DNA of 16,740 bases, from positions 1 to 16,740 of the forward strand of contig DAORKI010000084.1 in the NCBI GenBank assembly GCA_035439485.1. Direction: 5' to 3'. Position numbers and translations under genes: made by a program. The stretch comes from CAIKXD01 sp035439485 (GTDB lineage Bacteria; Bacteroidota; Bacteroidia; UBA4408). The notes beneath the pieces were generated by a model that worked only from the letters and a program-made list of their open reading frames with translations, was not told the DNA's origin and ran no database searches. Positions 8,205 through 15,806 of the stretch are shown here, one piece after another. Each line of letters begins with the position of its first letter. Position 1 is the first letter of the stretch.

Positions 8205-8522
8205 ATATTGATTATTCAGGTAAATTTTTTTTGCATGAATTTTTGCAGTCAGCCAACAGTGACTACAATCAATTGAATTAAACCGATAACTCTTTCAATT
8301 TATTACAATTGTAACAAAACTAAATTGCACTAATTTTAAGTAGTTTCAGCATTTACCTTGGCATATTTATTTTTTATTATACTAGAAAAATAAATGCAAT
8401 TGGTATTAAATATAAGGTTTTAATATAAATTTCCAGAAGTATTAACATTATTAAAGTTCAAAACGTAGATAAGCAAAATAAATCTTTTTATTACTTTCGA
8501 AAAATTAACTTAAACTTATCCC
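8205..8522. other. Gene-free spacer of 318 bp
   Basis: No open frame with a credible start is present on either strand. The spacer holds the right copy of the 21-nt inverted repeat (8282-8302), directly followed by the perfect 12-bp palindrome TTACAATTGTAA (8303-8314). A small hairpin, AGTCA/TGACT (8247-8264), lacks a T tract. No convincing terminator follows the transporter gene. The promoter of the LamG gene must lie here, but the best -7 candidate (TTACTTTC, about 8491-8498) fits the consensus poorly. The sequence is strongly AT-rich. Confidence 0.55.
8282..8302. repeat. Right copy of a 21-nt inverted repeat
   Basis: This matches the reverse complement of 102-122 at 20 of 21 positions. 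It lies about 220 bases upstream of the LamG-protein start and just before a 12-bp palindrome. The left copy has no matching palindrome, so the conserved unit is the 21-mer with weakly similar flanks. Confidence 0.5.
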
Positions 8523-9773
8523 ATGAAAAAAATATTTACATTGGCTTTATTGGCATTAACTTTTGAGCATGTTACTGCTCAAAATTGCATTGAAAACACT
8601 AATTCTATTGGCCTTGATGGCTTTAGTAGTTATGCCAGCACAAGCAATCAAACTAATTTAAACATTTCCGATTCATTAACTGTGGAGGCATGGATTTATC
8701 CAGCTTCATTTGCATTTAATTCTGCCAACAACTCCATTGTTTGTAAACATGGTTGGAGCAGTGGTGAAGGTGGTTTTGTTTTACGCTGTGGTGGTTCTGG
8801 TGAACTTTCGTTTAACATTGCAGGCTTAGATGTTAACCAAGTACCCACAAGCTGGAAAGAAGTTCTTTCACCAACAAACGCGCTTACTTTAAACACATGG
8901 ACACATGTGGCTGGTTCTTATGATGGGCAAACCTTACGTTTATATGTTAATGGTGTAGAAGTAAATACCAATTCGTTTCAAGGAAGTATTGTAAGTTCGC
9001 CAAATTACCCACTTACCATAGGAAAGTTGAGTGACCCTAACCAATTTGCATCTCGATTTTTTGATGGTTTTATTGATGAAGTACGTATTTGGCATCGTGC
9101 TTTACCAGCATCTGAATTATTGGCAAATATGAATAACCATATTGACCCAACCACTGCTACCAATTTAATTTCTTATTGGCGATTTAATGATGGCACTGCC
9201 ACAAACGCCTTAGATTTATCTGGAGGAAATGATTTGATTTTAAATGCTGCCACTTGGGAAACTACAGTTCCTTTTAATGCTGTACCTCCTGTACCAGTAA
9301 TTACCTTTAATGCAGGAACATTAACAGTAACAGGTATTTTAGGACAATGGTATTTGAATGGTGCTCCAATTGCAGGTGCCACAAATTTGGATTATACTCC
9401 CACAGTCGCAGGGGATTATACTTATACTGCTGGACCAACTCTTGATGGTTGCACTAGCACTAGTGCAATTTATACTGTAACAAGTGTGGGATTAAAAAAT
9501 AAATTTAATTCATTTGATGTAAGTGTTTATCCAAATCCAATGGTAGATGAGGCGGTAATTAATATCAATACCAATTCATCAGTAAACAATCTTAATTTAA
9601 ACATAAATGATTTAACTGGACGCCAGGTTTATAGCATTTCTAATTTGGTGATTAAGGATGGTTTAACTCAAATTAAAATTAATAAAGATATATTGAATAC
9701 TGGAATTTATTTTTATGAACTATGGGATCAAAATCATGTCTTAGAGAGCGGAAAACTAATGGTAAAAAATTAG
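8523..9773 (+). CDS. LamG-like (concanavalin A-fold) T9SS-secreted protein
   Basis: A secreted protein of 416 residues. Residues 1-20 are a signal peptide ending in VTAQ. About 28-225 is a Laminin_G_3/LamG jelly-roll domain with its hallmarks in order: LTVEAWIYP, WTHVAGSYDG, LRLYVNG, IDEVRIWHRAL and SYWRFNDG. This fold usually binds carbohydrate or cell-surface ligands. About 255-320 is an Ig-like/PKD-like segment (GQWYLNGAPIAGA, then AGDYTYTA). From about 332 there is a type A T9SS sorting domain (VYPNP, DLTGRQVYS, GIYFYELWD, GKLMVKN), so surface or extracellular location is expected. It stands alone behind a long spacer, and the barrel-protein gene follows 74 bases later. No catalytic residues are recognised; an adhesin or binding role is the likeliest reading. 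Confidence 0.9.
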   Translation: MKKIFTLALLALTFEHVTAQNCIENTNSIGLDGFSSYASTSNQTNLNISDSLTVEAWIYPASFAFNSANNSIVCKHGWSSGEGGFVLRCGGSGELSFNIAGLDVNQVPTSWKEVLSPTNALTLNTWTHVAGSYDGQTLRLYVNGVEVNTNSFQGSIVSSPNYPLTIGKLSDPNQFASRFFDGFIDEVRIWHRALPASELLANMNNHIDPTTATNLISYWRFNDGTATNALDLSGGNDLILNAATWETTVPFNAVPPVPVITFNAGTLTVTGILGQWYLNGAPIAGATNLDYTPTVAGDYTYTAGPTLDGCTSTSAIYTVTSVGLKNKFNSFDVSVYPNPMVDEAVININTNSSVNNLNLNINDLTGRQVYSISNLVIKDGLTQIKINKDILNTGIYFYELWDQNHVLESGKLMVKN

Positions 9774-9823
9774 CATTAAATTTAGAATAAACCCTATACA
9801 AAATATTTTTTCAGTTACTATTT

Positions 9824-9831
9824 TATCTTTA
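9824..9831 (+). promoter_or_regulatory. Possible -7 element (TATCTTTA)
   Basis: TATCTTTA matches five of the six fixed positions of TAnnTTTG and lies 16 bases before the ATG at 9848, the same distance as the better promoters in this window. No -33 element is evident. It may give the barrel-protein gene its own transcript, separate from the LamG gene. Confidence 0.3.
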
Positions 9832-9847
9832 ATTACAAACTTGGACA

Positions 9848-10489
9848 ATGAGAGCACCTCTTATCATTCTTTTATTCCTTGCTAATTTTTCAACAAATTT
9901 GGCTCAAAATGTTGACACTACTTCAAATAAACGAAGGTACATAGGTTTAAACTTAAGTGGCAATTATTTATTTCAATCAATTAATTCAACTGATGATTCA
10001 AAACTTAATTTAAATACCAGCCCATTTATTGGGTTTAAAAAGAAGAATTTTGTTTTGGGTGCAGGAATTATTTATGGATTCTCACAAGAAGCTACTAATG
10101 TATATTTTGGCAATAATTTCGCAAATGTCAATGCCACTACAACAGTGCATAATTTGGGTATTTATCCAATAGTACGCTATTACAGTAGGTATGGATTATT
10201 TTTTAGCAGTGCATTGATGTACGGAATTGGAAGAGAAATAACCAAGTATCCAAATTTTACTTCTCGAACAGCAACCACAATAACCAATAAATCTGAAAGT
10301 AATTTCTTAATTGCAAATTTCAGTTTAGGCTATGCAATAAAAGCTGGAAAATCGTTTCTTGTTGAACCACAAATTTCTTATTCGTATTTTGACAGAAGCT
10401 ATAATAATAGTGCTAATTTATTATATGTCCGAAACAGCGTATCTTATTTTCAACTTAATTTAGGTTTTGGCCTAATATATCGTTATTGA
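9848..10489 (+). CDS. Small outer-membrane beta-barrel protein
   Basis: A protein of 213 residues with a signal peptide (about 1-20, ending NLAQ) and then alternating polar and hydrophobic strands rich in Tyr, Phe, Gly and Asn throughout. Strand-like segments include YIGLNLSGNYLF, FVLGAGIIYGF, YPIVRYYSRYGLFFSSALMYGIG, FLIANFSLGYAI and YFQLNLGFGLIYRY. It ends in an aromatic residue, as barrel proteins recognised by the Bam machinery do. The size suggests an 8-10-stranded barrel of the OmpA/OMP_b-brl type. The ligand or role is unknown. Its last 18 bases overlap the 3' end of the opposing DagK gene. Confidence 0.75.
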   Translation: MRAPLIILLFLANFSTNLAQNVDTTSNKRRYIGLNLSGNYLFQSINSTDDSKLNLNTSPFIGFKKKNFVLGAGIIYGFSQEATNVYFGNNFANVNATTTVHNLGIYPIVRYYSRYGLFFSSALMYGIGREITKYPNFTSRTATTITNKSESNFLIANFSLGYAIKAGKSFLVEPQISYSYFDRSYNNSANLLYVRNSVSYFQLNLGFGLIYRY

Positions 10490-10864
10490 AGTCGACATTA
10501 TCTTTGGTACAAAAATTAATAAGCCAACAATAGCAGCAACTACACTTGCAACTAACACTGCCCCAGCAGCTAAATCTTTCACTACTTTTGCTTTAGGATT
10601 TATTTCTGGAGATACCATATCAGTAATTTTTTCTATAGCCGTGTTGAGCATTTCAGAGATGATGACAATAGCAATGGCAAAAGATACTGCAACCCATTCA
10701 TGACTTGAAATATGAAAGTAAAAGCCTGCAAAAATAACAAATAGCCCAGCTATCAAATGAAGTATAGCTTGTGCTTCATAACGAAAAAAATATTTTATTC
10801 CGGCAAAAGCATAAACAAAGCTTTTTAACCTTGCTTCAATAGAAAATGGTTTATTGTTCTTCAT
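10472..10864 (-). CDS. dgkA: Diacylglycerol/undecaprenol kinase family membrane protein (DagK)
   Basis: A small integral membrane kinase of 130 residues, the usual size for the family. It phosphorylates a lipid alcohol (diacylglycerol or undecaprenol) with ATP. The signature motifs are complete: RYEAQAILH (Glu30), SEMLNTAIEKITD (Glu71, Asn74, Glu78) and AKVVKDLAAGAVL (Lys96-Asp97). Three TM helices lie near 33-50, 56-75 and 99-118. Gram-positive-type relatives are undecaprenol kinases; the substrate cannot be told here. It is the last gene of the nine-gene minus-strand operon and its start overlaps the DUF1361 gene by 14 bases. No terminator follows, and its stop lies inside the opposing barrel-protein gene. 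Confidence 0.88.
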   Translation of the reverse strand: MKNNKPFSIEARLKSFVYAFAGIKYFFRYEAQAILHLIAGLFVIFAGFYFHISSHEWVAVSFAIAIVIISEMLNTAIEKITDMVSPEINPKAKVVKDLAAGAVLVASVVAAIVGLLIFVPKIMSTSITIY

Positions 10865-11531
10865 GCTGTGGATGATGACTTATAAAATACAAAGTTAAAT
10901 AACTTAACATTAAAACTACTGAAAATACAGCTGTAACACCAATTGTTTTTGGATGTGAGCGTGGATTGCAAAATAAATCAAGTATTTCATTGAATAAAGA
11001 AAAAGGTTGGGTTAATATATCCCAACTGTTGAAACGCTCATACCTCCCTAAATAAATTCCATATGCACATAGTAATTGAATGCATGCAATTTGTAACCAA
11101 CTTTTAAACTCACCAAATTTTTGAATCAAAAAATAATGCACCTGCATTAAAGATAAAAATCCTAAAATTAAACCACTCCATGCAATCGAAAAAATAATGG
11201 CTAAATCATACCATAAGGGCATTTCACCATGATTAGTTAAATGAAACAAATCAGTGATAATATAGGGCGAATTTGGAAAAAACAACAACCATAAACTAAA
11301 TAGTAATACTAATTTCCAAGTTGCCTTTCCTTGTTGAAAGTATTGGAGTAAATGATTTGAAAAATAGTAGGGTAGCCATGCCAAAAACAAATTCCATAAT
11401 AAAAAACTTAAGTACAAACCCGAGGTAAAGTATATACGAAAAAGTATTAGTAGCAAGGAAAATAATGCGCTAAATAAGATTACTTTTTTAATACCTGTGC
11501 TGGCATATTTATGCAATAAGAGATGACTCAT
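10851..11531 (-). CDS. DUF1361-type integral membrane protein
   Basis: A membrane protein of 226 residues with six predicted helices (about 17-37, 40-58, 73-91, 109-131, 145-162 and 197-218). The family motifs are visible: NLFLAWLPY (47-55), FFPNSPYIITDLFHL (84-98) and GRYERFNSWD (162-171). The polar NSPY-ITD and RYERFNSWD stretches at membrane borders look like a conserved functional site, but no activity is known for DUF1361. The start overlaps the 237-residue gene upstream by 23 bases, and the end overlaps dagK by 14 bases, so it is translated as part of the operon. Confidence 0.82.
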   Translation of the reverse strand: MSHLLLHKYASTGIKKVILFSALFSLLLILFRIYFTSGLYLSFLLWNLFLAWLPYYFSNHLLQYFQQGKATWKLVLLFSLWLLFFPNSPYIITDLFHLTNHGEMPLWYDLAIIFSIAWSGLILGFLSLMQVHYFLIQKFGEFKSWLQIACIQLLCAYGIYLGRYERFNSWDILTQPFSLFNEILDLFCNPRSHPKTIGVTAVFSVVLMLSYLTLYFISHHPQHEEQ

Positions 11532-12222
11532 GTTTTAATCTAAATTGAAGTTTATAAATTGTAAATAATATGATGCATTGTCCAAACCAAAACAAAGGCC
11601 AATTAAAAGATTGAGGAATATAATTGGCCAATTCATTTAGCAAACTTGTACTGCCTTGAACTGTTTCATGAACGTTAATTTTGTATTTAAAATAATCCCA
11701 TACAAAAGAAATGATGACAATAATGCTACCTAATATCAAGTATTTCCACTCGACAGCAGTTATTTTAATACTGGGATTTTTATCACTGTAATACATAACA
11801 TACGCAAATAAAACAATCATACTCAATGAAGTAATACAGGGCGCTATTACTGGTCCCACCCATGGAACAGGCAGCAAAAAAAGTATATCCCAAGTAAACA
11901 AAGAGGCAGGCCATTGGAGTAGTAATTTTAAAAATATATAGTAAAAAATATCCCAAACAGCAAAGCTGTATAAGAAGCAAACAAAGCGCTCTGCCTTGTT
12001 TTTACCTGTGAGTATACCAATGCCAAGCAACATAATAAGAGTAGCTAATTCACGTAATACTTCAGTAATAGCAATGGTGGAAATAATTGGCACTAATGGA
12101 AATTCAAAACCATGAGGATAGTATATTTCACGGAGGTACACCACCACAGCGGTTTCTAAAAAACCCATAGCTATGCTGAATGCTGTGAGCCAAATAACTT
12201 TTTGTTTCAAATTTAAATTCAT
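11509..12222 (-). CDS. Conserved membrane protein of unknown function (237 aa)
   Basis: I know no named family for this protein. It has about six membrane helices (near 10-30, 42-72, 78-102, 115-143, 160-176 and 208-226). Several polar or charged residues lie inside or beside helices in motif-like blocks: GFLETAVVVYLRE (20-32), TEVLREL (53-59), VWDIFYY (89-95) and WPASLFTWDILFLLPVP (104-120) with WVGPVIAP after it. Such blocks suggest an enzymatic or transport site rather than a simple anchor. The start shares an ATGA overlap with the preceding gene and the end overlaps the DUF1361 gene by 23 bases. Confidence 0.78.
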   Translation of the reverse strand: MNLNLKQKVIWLTAFSIAMGFLETAVVVYLREIYYPHGFEFPLVPIISTIAITEVLRELATLIMLLGIGILTGKNKAERFVCFLYSFAVWDIFYYIFLKLLLQWPASLFTWDILFLLPVPWVGPVIAPCITSLSMIVLFAYVMYYSDKNPSIKITAVEWKYLILGSIIVIISFVWDYFKYKINVHETVQGSTSLLNELANYIPQSFNWPLFWFGQCIILFTIYKLQFRLKHESSLIA

Positions 12223-12623
12223 GATAATGTCTTATATTTTAGAAGCTGTACAAGTCCTGTGTATATTATGCAACATAGGTCAAAAATTAACAGTGTAAAT
12301 TGAACCCCATTGTTACCATCTTGCACTATAAAAAATATGCCCATTCCAATCAAAAACATAGGAATTAAACTAAAATAAATAAGGTATTTATGTAATACAA
12401 TATTTAAATTATTGGCTTCAATTATATGCTTAAACAAAAAATTGAATGGTAATAATATGGCTAAAGTGTATAACACAGATAATAATGCGTTTCCAAAAAA
12501 AATCGCCATCATAACATAAATTACTTCGCCATCTGCAAAATAAAGGTGAATTAGAAACAAATAAATGTAACTCAATATGCAACTCACCAAGTAGGTTTTA
12601 AGTATTATTTTTATAAAATTCAT
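12219..12623 (-). CDS. Small four-helix membrane protein
   Basis: A hypothetical protein of 134 residues with four predicted helices (about 5-28, 32-60, 73-95 and 102-127). It has no signal peptide and no recognised domain. It is rich in Leu, Ile, Phe and Tyr with few charges. It sits 11 bases after the DUF4173 gene and overlaps the next gene by four bases (ATGA), so it is firmly in the operon. It may be an accessory subunit of a neighbouring membrane protein; nothing in the sequence shows a specific role. Confidence 0.75.
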   Translation of the reverse strand: MNFIKIILKTYLVSCILSYIYLFLIHLYFADGEVIYVMMAIFFGNALLSVLYTLAILLPFNFLFKHIIEANNLNIVLHKYLIYFSLIPMFLIGMGIFFIVQDGNNGVQFTLLIFDLCCIIYTGLVQLLKYKTLS

Positions 12624-12634
12624 GATTACTGATA

Positions 12635-14497
12635 TTAGCTGAAACTAATGATTATTCCTGGAAATTGTGTATTTAACTTTTCAATTATGGCTTTATCGGT
12701 GCCAATATTTAATACAATTTTTTTAAGCTGTTTTAATTCAAAAATGGGATTGTAATTTACTATTGGATTTACACTAATATCGAGATACTCAAGTTGTTGT
12801 AACGCATGTAAGCCATGCAAACTTTTTAAATTATTGGCATGTAAATCTAAATAGATAAGTTTTGGAAAATAGCTTAATTCGCTCATACTTACATCATCCA
12901 TCCTCAATTTTAATGATTTTATATTATCTAATTCTCGCAATGGGTATAGTGAATTAACCCGATATGCACTTAAATCTAGTTGTTTGATTAATGATTTCTT
13001 ATTCAATTTTATTAAATCATTGCATGTGTTATATTGTTCAAAATACCATGATTGCCAATTCTGATTTTTACTTTTCTGCATAAACTTAAACAGTTTTCTG
13101 CTCAACTCTTGCTCGTAACTCGTTGGTGGAAGGGTTTCATCAAAGCGGGAATTATCAGTATGAGCAACATAACTTTCATTTACAAATTCTTTTCGATGCA
13201 AATTATCATTGCTTTCCAACTCCAAAAGCATTGGCAATACTTTATCAGATAATTTAACCATATATCCTTTTTCAATTTGTTGTGGAACTTTAATATTAAA
13301 GGAAGTAATCATCACATCCCAATTAAAAACACATGCAATTATTAATACTCCATAAAATAGCCAACCATTGGTTCTAAATAAAAAGTGATTACTTTTTAGC
13401 TTTACTATTTTAACAAAAGTAGTAAGCAAGCCAATGACACATAACAACAAATACACATACACACCAATGCGCTTATATGTAAGGCCGTAGGCTTCAATAT
13501 AGAGTTCATTTCGAAATGCAGTTGATATTAACATTAACACATTTTGAACAATCCACAAATAAGCCAATATTTTGATGGTATTGCTTTGCTTATAAAAATT
13601 TAATGCTCCTCTAAAATAAAACAAAATGATACTAATGGCTAATACAATTGAAGCTATCACCATGCCAGTACCTTGATGTACAAAGGCTGAATATGTCATA
13701 TCTTTGGGCAACTCGCGGTCAATAAAAATAAAATTGAAATCGAGTAAATTCACTATAAACAATAACAAATTCAATAATAAAAACATCAGTTTTCCAGAAA
13801 AATTTTCATCTTGTAATTGAATTTCCTTTCCAAAAACTACTATAGGTTCATGTGCCAATGGACTTAAATTAATATTACCCTTTTCATCAAAATTGGCAAG
13901 TTCAAGCACTTGTTTATGGTAATAAAAACCATATAACAAAATAAAACCTCCTATAGTAAAAGTAATCCATGAAAGTGAAATAAAATTGAAGCTAATACGC
14001 CCTGCAAATTGTTCAAACAATGGATTTGAAGCCCTATAAAATTGGAAAAAGAGGAAAAAAACCAGTAATGGCACTATCCATAAAATTATTTTTTTTGTAT
14101 AACTATGTTGATTGTTACTATGCACATTTTGTTTACGTTCTACCCAATCGAAATACATAAAAAGTAGAGAAGTGACATAAGAGTATGCTGAAAATAATAA
14201 TGAAAAAATAACCGATGAGCGAGAGCTGATACTTAAACCAGATAAAATACTTAAAGAAATTATATTGGCTGTTAATGCCAAAGTACTTCCGTAGTATGCA
14301 ATGCAGCTTGCCGATAAAAAGCTGCCAAATGCAGCAATTTTCCACGTATGTGAAGAAAAGAGCTGGTTGTTTTTAATTAAAAGGCCAACAATTAACAAGC
14401 AAGTAAAAATTAAAAAATTGATACCTGCACTTTGCTGATAAAACAAAAAGCTGTAAAACAAAGCACTTGTGAGCAAAATCCAATCATTTTTTTTCAT
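12635..14497 (-). CDS. DUF4173 membrane protein with leucine-rich C-terminal tail
   Basis: A protein of 620 residues. Residues 1 to about 395 form a polytopic membrane domain with around ten or more helices. It includes VPLLVFFLFFQFYRASNPLFEQF-type features (about 140-165) and GLTYKRIGVYVYLLLCVIGL-type features (about 340-360), typical of DUF4173. Residues about 395-505 are soluble and contain the usual post-membrane region (SFNIK, YMVKLSDKVLP, WQSWYFEQYN). Residues about 507-610 hold roughly four leucine-rich repeats, for example LIYLDLHANNLKSLHGLHAL and QQLEYLDISVNPI. Such a tail suggests protein binding and is not part of the DUF4173 core as I know it. The function is unknown. It is the largest gene of the operon, 4 bases after the preceding gene. 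Confidence 0.8.
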   Translation of the reverse strand: MKKNDWILLTSALFYSFLFYQQSAGINFLIFTCLLIVGLLIKNNQLFSSHTWKIAAFGSFLSASCIAYYGSTLALTANIISLSILSGLSISSRSSVIFSLLFSAYSYVTSLLFMYFDWVERKQNVHSNNQHSYTKKIILWIVPLLVFFLFFQFYRASNPLFEQFAGRISFNFISLSWITFTIGGFILLYGFYYHKQVLELANFDEKGNINLSPLAHEPIVVFGKEIQLQDENFSGKLMFLLLNLLLFIVNLLDFNFIFIDRELPKDMTYSAFVHQGTGMVIASIVLAISIILFYFRGALNFYKQSNTIKILAYLWIVQNVLMLISTAFRNELYIEAYGLTYKRIGVYVYLLLCVIGLLTTFVKIVKLKSNHFLFRTNGWLFYGVLIIACVFNWDVMITSFNIKVPQQIEKGYMVKLSDKVLPMLLELESNDNLHRKEFVNESYVAHTDNSRFDETLPPTSYEQELSRKLFKFMQKSKNQNWQSWYFEQYNTCNDLIKLNKKSLIKQLDLSAYRVNSLYPLRELDNIKSLKLRMDDVSMSELSYFPKLIYLDLHANNLKSLHGLHALQQLEYLDISVNPIVNYNPIFELKQLKKIVLNIGTDKAIIEKLNTQFPGIIISFS

Positions 14498-14501
14498 GTT
14501 A

Positions 14502-14987
14502 TTATTTATTTAAGGTGAGTAATTCTGGTTGACTAATCCTTGGATAACAAAGAAACAATGGCATAAGGCCTATCACTTCAAATGAACATTCTAATAACTG
14601 TGAGTAATAAGCAATTTGACTTATGCCGCCATTTATAAAAGCTAAAAGAAAAATCATTCCACAAGTAATCATCCCCAATTTAATGACCCATTTGTTGTAT
14701 ATCGAATCACGCAGTGGTTCGATAAAAGCAACTGCAATATTGATAAGAACAAAAGTCAAACAAACGATGCCATTACATAAAAAGGGATATTTATTATTTG
14801 TGTTAAGAATTATCTGAGCCATTGAGTGCATAAACACTACTGCTCTATCGGAAAAATATCCTTTCATTCGCAATAATATACCTAATTCTTGCTCTAATCG
14901 AAAAGCTGTAATATTGCTTAATACAAGAAATATAAAAAACAAAATCAATACATATTTTATTCTTATTACGAGCTTCTTATGCTTCAT
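14502..14987 (-). CDS. Four-helix membrane protein of unknown function (161 aa)
   Basis: Four predicted helices lie near 9-29, 68-90, 99-120 and 129-148. The loop between the first two (30-66) is long and contains LEQELGILLRMKGYFSDRAV. I recognise no domain. The start lies inside the end of the previous gene (11-base overlap, CCTATGAAGCATAA), and DUF4173 follows after 4 bases, so the three genes appear translationally linked. The size and helix pattern resemble the neighbouring 155-residue protein, but no sequence similarity is obvious by eye. Confidence 0.75.
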   Translation of the reverse strand: MKHKKLVIRIKYVLILFFIFLVLSNITAFRLEQELGILLRMKGYFSDRAVVFMHSMAQIILNTNNKYPFLCNGIVCLTFVLINIAVAFIEPLRDSIYNKWVIKLGMITCGMIFLLAFINGGISQIAYYSQLLECSFEVIGLMPLFLCYPRISQPELLTLNK

Positions 14988-15444
14988 AGGAAGTAGTATT
15001 TAAATCAGAATGTATATTTCTCAATTTAAGATGCGCAATAAAGCCAACTAAAGCAATGAGAAAAGGAATAGTTGGAATTATTGCTATAATATGAACTCCG
15101 CTATTTATAAATAGCAAAGCAGTCAGTAAATTAGTAATCAAAACTATTAACCAATATGCGCCACTCACCCTTCTAGAGTATTGCTCACACTCAAATATCA
15201 AAGGACAAAAAATGGTATAGCCATAAAAAATCAATAATAAAATACTAGCATACGCAAAAAAAGTTTTTTCTGAATCAGAATAGCCTGTGGCCCATGAATC
15301 AGATGATATGTGCTTTTCAACAAACCACATATCATAGGTATATAACCAGCAAAAAAAGGCAGGCATGAATGCAAAAATGGCAATGATGATGTTAGCCCTT
15401 TGTAATATACGAGCGCTTTTCTGTTCTTTATTTAAATTTATCAT
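14977..15444 (-). CDS. Four-helix membrane protein of unknown function (155 aa)
   Basis: Four predicted helices lie near 17-37, 61-83, 97-114 and 117-138. The loop after the first helix (38-60) contains WFVEKHISSDSWATGYSDSE and the cytoplasmic ends are charged. I recognise no domain. It is the first gene after the second copy of the repeated operator/promoter (15465-15493), whose -7 box lies 41 bases before this start. It can therefore head its own transcript covering the distal seven genes as well as being read through from the upstream promoter. Confidence 0.75.
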   Translation of the reverse strand: MINLNKEQKSARILQRANIIIAIFAFMPAFFCWLYTYDMWFVEKHISSDSWATGYSDSEKTFFAYASILLLIFYGYTIFCPLIFECEQYSRRVSGAYWLIVLITNLLTALLFINSGVHIIAIIPTIPFLIALVGFIAHLKLRNIHSDLNTTSYEA

Positions 15445-15464
15445 AGGACTTTATTTATTATTTT

Positions 15465-15493
15465 ATTAAAAGTACTTTGTATTTCAAAGTTAA
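15465..15493 (-). promoter_or_regulatory. Second copy of the composite operator with an internal operon promoter
   Basis: Read on the minus strand, TAACTTTG (15492-15485) fits the -7 consensus TAnnTTTG. It runs into AAATACAAAGTACTTTTAAT, giving three ACTTT/AAAGT half-sites: ACTTT, then 7 bases, then AAAGT abutting ACTTT. The last pair forms the perfect palindrome AAAGTACTTT. Outside the short N region, every base of the 29-base block except the last is identical to 16455-16482. It lies directly after the HTH_34 gene and before the 155-residue membrane protein. No clear -33 TTG is seen. Confidence 0.72.
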
Positions 15494-15506
15494 TGTATAA
15501 AAAAAA

Positions 15507-15806
15507 TCAGTTTCTCTTTTTCAATAAATTTTCGAGTGCATCTAAGTGATTGCTAAAAGCTTTTTTCCCGATTTTAGTTACTGCATAAGATGTATTTGGC
15601 TTTTTCCCTACAAATTGTTTTTGCACCTTTATATATTCCATTTTTTCTAATGCGTTAATATGACTGGCTAAATTACCATCTGTTACTTGCAACATCTCTT
15701 TTAAAGTTCCAAAATCTACCCAATCGTTTACCATCAGAACTGACATAATACCGAGCCTAATCCTACTTTCAAAGGCCTTATTTAAATCTTCAATAAAATT
15801 TTTCAT
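15507..15806 (-). CDS. HTH_34 winged-helix transcriptional regulator
   Basis: A small DNA-binding protein of 99 residues that is a single winged-helix domain of the MarR/ArsR-like HTH_34 family. ESRIRLGIMSVL (13-24) is the first helix, FGTLKEMLQVTDGNLASHINALEK (32-55) contains the HTH with the recognition helix at about 42-54, and VGKKPNTSYAVT (66-77) is the wing. No metal- or ligand-binding residues are evident, so it may sense through a partner. Its start shares an ATGA overlap with the stop of the membrane-protein gene before it, a pairing that suggests the membrane protein may control it. Identical operators lie upstream of the pair and directly after this gene, which fits autoregulation. 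Confidence 0.88.
   Translation of the reverse strand: MKNFIEDLNKAFESRIRLGIMSVLMVNDWVDFGTLKEMLQVTDGNLASHINALEKMEYIKVQKQFVGKKPNTSYAVTKIGKKAFSNHLDALENLLKKRN

Noticed and set aside
8247..8264. AGTCA/TGACT hairpin after the transporter gene as a terminator
   Set aside because: The stem is only 5 bp and no T tract follows on either strand.
8303..8314. TTACAATTGTAA perfect palindrome as an operator
   Set aside because: It is a single AT-rich 12-mer far from a clear promoter, with no regulator to match; noted only in the spacer description.
13052..13252. Plus-strand open frame opposite the DUF4173 gene
   Set aside because: It is a shadow of a well-supported coding region, with no promoter or domain.
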